Shown: positions 5,686-8,540 of the stretch, piece after piece | How the letters are laid out: every line of letters begins with the position of its first letter | Numbering within the stretch: position 1 is the first letter of the stretch | Assembly (NCBI GenBank): GCA_002746275.1 | Contig: NVWR01000008.1 | Location: 24,021-32,560 of the forward strand | Source of the DNA: Rhodobiaceae bacterium | GTDB lineage: Bacteria; Pseudomonadota; Alphaproteobacteria; Parvibaculales; Parvibaculaceae | Direction: 5' to 3' | Length of the DNA stretch: 8,540 nt | The notes under the pieces: generated by a model | The model's input: only the letters and a program-made list of their open reading frames with translations | Database searches by the model: none | Told to the model about the DNA's origin: nothing | Program-made: the position numbers and the translations under genes

Positions 5686-8540
5686 CAGCCTTCGCCTCCG
5701 TCCACAGCAGCCGACCATTCCAGAACGCGGGCCAGATGATCGTAATTGCCCGCACGCCCCTGAAACTGTACCCGAGGGCGCGACAGGAAGGGCGCTGCGT
5801 CACTTTCGTAATGCTGGAGAAGACCGATAAGCCCTGCCAGCGCCTGTGCACCTGCTTCGCTTCCATCTGTTGCAACAGCCCGCTCGACTGCCCCCGGTGT
5901 GCCGCCAGACAGATGCAGATAGGCGAGACGCCCCACGGCACCTGCGGCCAGCGCCGCCCCATCATCGCGGATGAAGCCGCCGGCCTGCACAATCGCCGCT
6001 TCCAATGGAAGCTGTGGGCTCAAGCCTGCCTCGACCTGTTTCTTGGAAGGCGGCGCGCCGGTTTTGTAATCGTAGATCGCAAACGTGCCATCGTCCCGCT
6101 CATCAATCCGGTCAGCTTTGGCGGAGAGCTTCATGCCACGTGGAAAACCATCAAGGGCGAGCTCGCCACTGATTTCTGCATGGGTGCGGGCCATACCATC
6201 TCGCGTGACGCGCTCCCACTCCACGAGCCATGCTGCCACATCACGGAAGCGCGGCCACCAAAATGCCTTCACCCCAGGCCGATCCGGCGCGCCGGCGAAA
6301 ACTTCTTCTCCCACGGCGAGAAGAGCTGCTTCCAGTTCCTCGGGTAGCCGGTCGGGGTAGCGTTTGCCGAAAGCCTCGAGAGCTGCGTGCAGGACAATGC
6401 CACGCTCAAGAGCTCCCGCATCTGCATCCAGAGGATCGAGGGCCCGCAGCTTCAAAATCTTCTTTGCATAAATTGCGTAAGGGTCACGAATAAGGGTTTC
6501 CACCTCAGTCGCGGAAAACCGTACGGGCCTGGCGCCCACTGGTGGTGTCGGCGCGGGAGGCAGGATGGGTCTCACCTCGGCAGGTGCATCCAACTGCCCC
6601 GCGAACTGTAGAAGTCGGGGATCGGGCACAAGCCCCTGCGCCATCCCCAACCCTTTCAGCAGGCTTTGCAAGCGCAACACCCAACGCGACGCAACAGTTG
6701 GTGTACCTTCAACCTTCAACGCGCGGGTGAGCAGAACCTTCTGCCCACAGGCGGCTTGTTGAAAGTCATGAGCCGACAGACCAATGCGCCGCTCCGGGGG
6801 CTCTAACCCCAAGTCCGCGCGCATGGGTCGGCTCAGCCAGGCATCAATGGGTGCGGTGGCGGGCCATATGTCTTCGTTCAAACCTGCGAGCACCACCAGA
6901 TCCGCACTCAACAGTCGCGCTTCCAGCGGCCCCAGAATGGCAAGACGTGGATGCTGCCCGAAACGCGGCCTGACAATGCACCCGGCACTCAGTGTTTCCA
7001 GCAGGCGCAGATAGGAGAGTGGTTCCATCTCAGGCAGGCTGTTTGAAGCTGCCAGCAGTGTTTCCATGAAGAGCGCCGTCGCTTCTCCCGCCTCGCCTGT
7101 GTAAAGCCGAGCCGCCCCTTCGTGTGTGTCGCTTTCCGCCAATGCCTCCGCAGCGCTCAGATGGGCCTTTGCAAGATCGTGCAGAGAGACATTATTTGTA
7201 TCGTACAAGTCCAGGAGCGGGGCCAGAGCGGCCTCAAGCCGGTCAATCAAATCGGTAAGCGGCGCGACAGTCTCCGGCGGCTTCTCAAGCTGTTCGAGTG
7301 CTTCGCGTAGACCTTCGATCCCCGGGCCCGGTCGCGGACCTCTGAGGATTGCCTTCTCCAGCGCGCGGGTGTGGCGACGGCAATCAGCAGGTGCCAGCCC
7401 CAACGCGGCCAACGGATGTTTCAATATGTCGAGCAAGGACACAGGCGCGAGGGCTTCCGACATCGCCACGGCGAGGAGCCGCAGAAATCCGAAAGGCTGT
7501 GTCGTCGACAAAGGCAACCCGGCGCTGTCATCAATCGGAATGTTCCAGCGTCCCAATTCCTCTGCCACGCGGCGTGCCAAGGTACGGTCAGGCGTGATGA
7601 GAATGCCAGTCTGTGCGGGTGTCTCCAGCACCTCACGTAACGCTAGCGCAATAGCGCCTGCTTCTTCACGGGGTGTTGGGGCTTCGATCAGTGTCAGGCC
7701 CTTTGTCGCCACATCTCCCACTACCTGCACACGGTCTCTGTTGCTCCAGGCATCTGTTGTCTCGGCCGGGCGCAACGCCTCGCTCAGCAGTTTGCTCCGC
7801 GCTTCTGCGATGGGTGAGGGAGCGCTGTGAGGCCATGCCACCACGTCGTCGCGGGTTGCCCCCACACCGCTCAACAATTGTTTCATGCCATATTGCGGAT
7901 GCGAGGGACCCACCGCCTCCCACCCGCGCGCGTCCAGCGCCTGATCGAGACCGGGCAGGATCACCGCCCCTTGGGGCAGCCGCGCAACAGTGCTCAAGAG
8001 TTCCGCCGTTGCCGGAATGGAGCCGGTCGAGCCTGCGGCAATCACCGGATGGGCAGGCGGTTGTGCGCGCCACGCTTCAGCCTCTGCCCGGATGGCCAGG
8101 TTGCGGCGTTTGGCAGGATCGATCAGACCGCGCTCCACCAACTCCTTCGGCCAATAGTCCAGCGCGATTTCCAGAAACGACAAAGTGTGTTGCCAATGCT
8201 CGGCAAACCGGTCCGGCACCAGCGTATGTACTTGTGAGAGATCTACCCCCTCGGTCTCCGCACTGTCGATCAGATGGGCAAGTTCCGCTGCAAGAGCCGC
8301 CGCCTGCCCCGCATTTTTCGGCCCGAAAGGACTGCCCTTTCCCCAGGCCAGGACGAGGCGTGACAGGCGCAGCTGTCGATCCATGCTCTCCACTGCGGGG
8401 GGAATGTCCAGACCACCGGCGAAGCCCTCTGGCCCCTCAGCGGTGAACATCAATTCTTCTTCGTCCACGTCGCCTAGGGGACGAATGCGAGGCAACAGGA
8501 TGGCGCGGCCGCCACCAGCGCGCAAAAAAGCTTCGGAGAG
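5685..8540 (-). CDS. addB: Double-strand break repair protein AddB (alphaproteobacterial type), N-terminus outside window
   Basis: AddB is the partner of AddA: a helicase-fold subunit with a second RecB-type nuclease that cuts the other strand. The frame is open to the right edge, so the TTG at 8525 is internal; 951 residues are visible and I estimate some 50-70 are missing, including any N-terminal Walker A region. What can be seen (fragment numbering): LLPRIRPLGDVDE at 15-27, an alphaproteobacterial AddB hallmark; ILITPDRTLARRV at 313-325; LAGLNEDIWP at 551-560 and a RIGLSAHDF...LLTRA block at 585-606, the RecC/AddB counterparts of late helicase motifs; then the nuclease domain with GIVLH (His718), KADRID (Asp810), YDYKTG (Asp824, Lys826) and QLPLE from 843. 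Cysteines occur only at 387, 521 and 598, so the four-cysteine iron-sulphur cluster that brackets the Firmicutes AddB nuclease is absent. The stop TGA shares its A with the addA ATG. Promoter and any upstream operon members are off the window. Confidence 0.95.
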   Translation of the reverse strand, partial: LSEAFLRAGGGRAILLPRIRPLGDVDEEELMFTAEGPEGFAGGLDIPPAVESMDRQLRLSRLVLAWGKGSPFGPKNAGQAAALAAELAHLIDSAETEGVDLSQVHTLVPDRFAEHWQHTLSFLEIALDYWPKELVERGLIDPAKRRNLAIRAEAEAWRAQPPAHPVIAAGSTGSIPATAELLSTVARLPQGAVILPGLDQALDARGWEAVGPSHPQYGMKQLLSGVGATRDDVVAWPHSAPSPIAEARSKLLSEALRPAETTDAWSNRDRVQVVGDVATKGLTLIEAPTPREEAGAIALALREVLETPAQTGILITPDRTLARRVAEELGRWNIPIDDSAGLPLSTTQPFGFLRLLAVAMSEALAPVSLLDILKHPLAALGLAPADCRRHTRALEKAILRGPRPGPGIEGLREALEQLEKPPETVAPLTDLIDRLEAALAPLLDLYDTNNVSLHDLAKAHLSAAEALAESDTHEGAARLYTGEAGEATALFMETLLAASNSLPEMEPLSYLRLLETLSAGCIVRPRFGQHPRLAILGPLEARLLSADLVVLAGLNEDIWPATAPIDAWLSRPMRADLGLEPPERRIGLSAHDFQQAACGQKVLLTRALKVEGTPTVASRWVLRLQSLLKGLGMAQGLVPDPRLLQFAGQLDAPAEVRPILPPAPTPPVGARPVRFSATEVETLIRDPYAIYAKKILKLRALDPLDADAGALERGIVLHAALEAFGKRYPDRLPEELEAALLAVGEEVFAGAPDRPGVKAFWWPRFRDVAAWLVEWERVTRDGMARTHAEISGELALDGFPRGMKLSAKADRIDERDDGTFAIYDYKTGAPPSKKQVEAGLSPQLPLEAAIVQAGGFIRDDGAALAAGAVGRLAYLHLSGGTPGAVERAVATDGSEAGAQALAGLIGLLQHYESDAAPFLSRPRVQFQGRAGNYDHLARVLEWSAAVDGGEG
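5695..5699 (-). promoter_or_regulatory. Ribosome binding site of addA inside the end of addB
   Basis: GGAGG on the minus strand lies 9 bases before the addA ATG at 5685 and within the last codons of addB. The alternative in-frame ATG at 5718 has no comparable site. Together with the TGATG overlap this supports start at 5685 and translational coupling, which would help keep the two subunits in equal amounts. Confidence 0.75.

Noticed and set aside
7126..8446. Plus-strand open frames of 234 and 257 codons opposite addB
   Set aside because: Low-complexity, basic translations without recognisable domains; shadows of the addB codon pattern.

Overview
The window reads as ordinary chromosomal DNA from a Gram-negative alphaproteobacterium. 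Three things support this. The AddA and AddB proteins are of the alphaproteobacterial type. The order addB-addA-trxA is, from general knowledge, a common alphaproteobacterial arrangement. KdsA, needed for the Kdo sugar of lipopolysaccharide, implies a Gram-negative outer membrane. The DNA is moderately GC-rich and tightly packed. I see no phage, transposon, tRNA, rRNA, CRISPR or long repeat, and I cannot name a genus.

Layout: on the plus strand, positions 1-720 hold the C-terminal part of an amidohydrolase of the D-aminoacylase type, cut by the left edge. Everything else is on the minus strand. Read in the direction of transcription (right to left) the order is addB (8540-5685, cut by the right edge), addA (5685-2236), trxA (2056-1736) and kdsA (1581-739). 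kdsA converges on the amidohydrolase with 18 bases between the stop codons.

How the genes relate: AddB and AddA form the heterodimeric helicase-nuclease that resects double-strand DNA ends for RecA-dependent repair. Their genes share one base (TGATG), so they are almost certainly translationally coupled. trxA encodes thioredoxin and follows addA after 179 bases. That gap contains a good sigma-70-like promoter, so trxA probably has its own transcription as well as possible read-through from addBA. A strong hairpin terminator after trxA separates it from kdsA, which is probably an independent unit. KdsA has the asparagine typical of the metal-independent enzyme class.

The non-coding space is small: 721-738, 1582-1735 and 2057-2235. 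It holds the terminator, the trxA promoter, ribosome binding sites and two modest leader hairpins. I found no evidence of a new biological system. The points worth a second look are regulatory (trxA promoter, leader hairpins, missing convergent terminator), a missing iron-sulphur cysteine set in AddB, and the gene order around kdsA.
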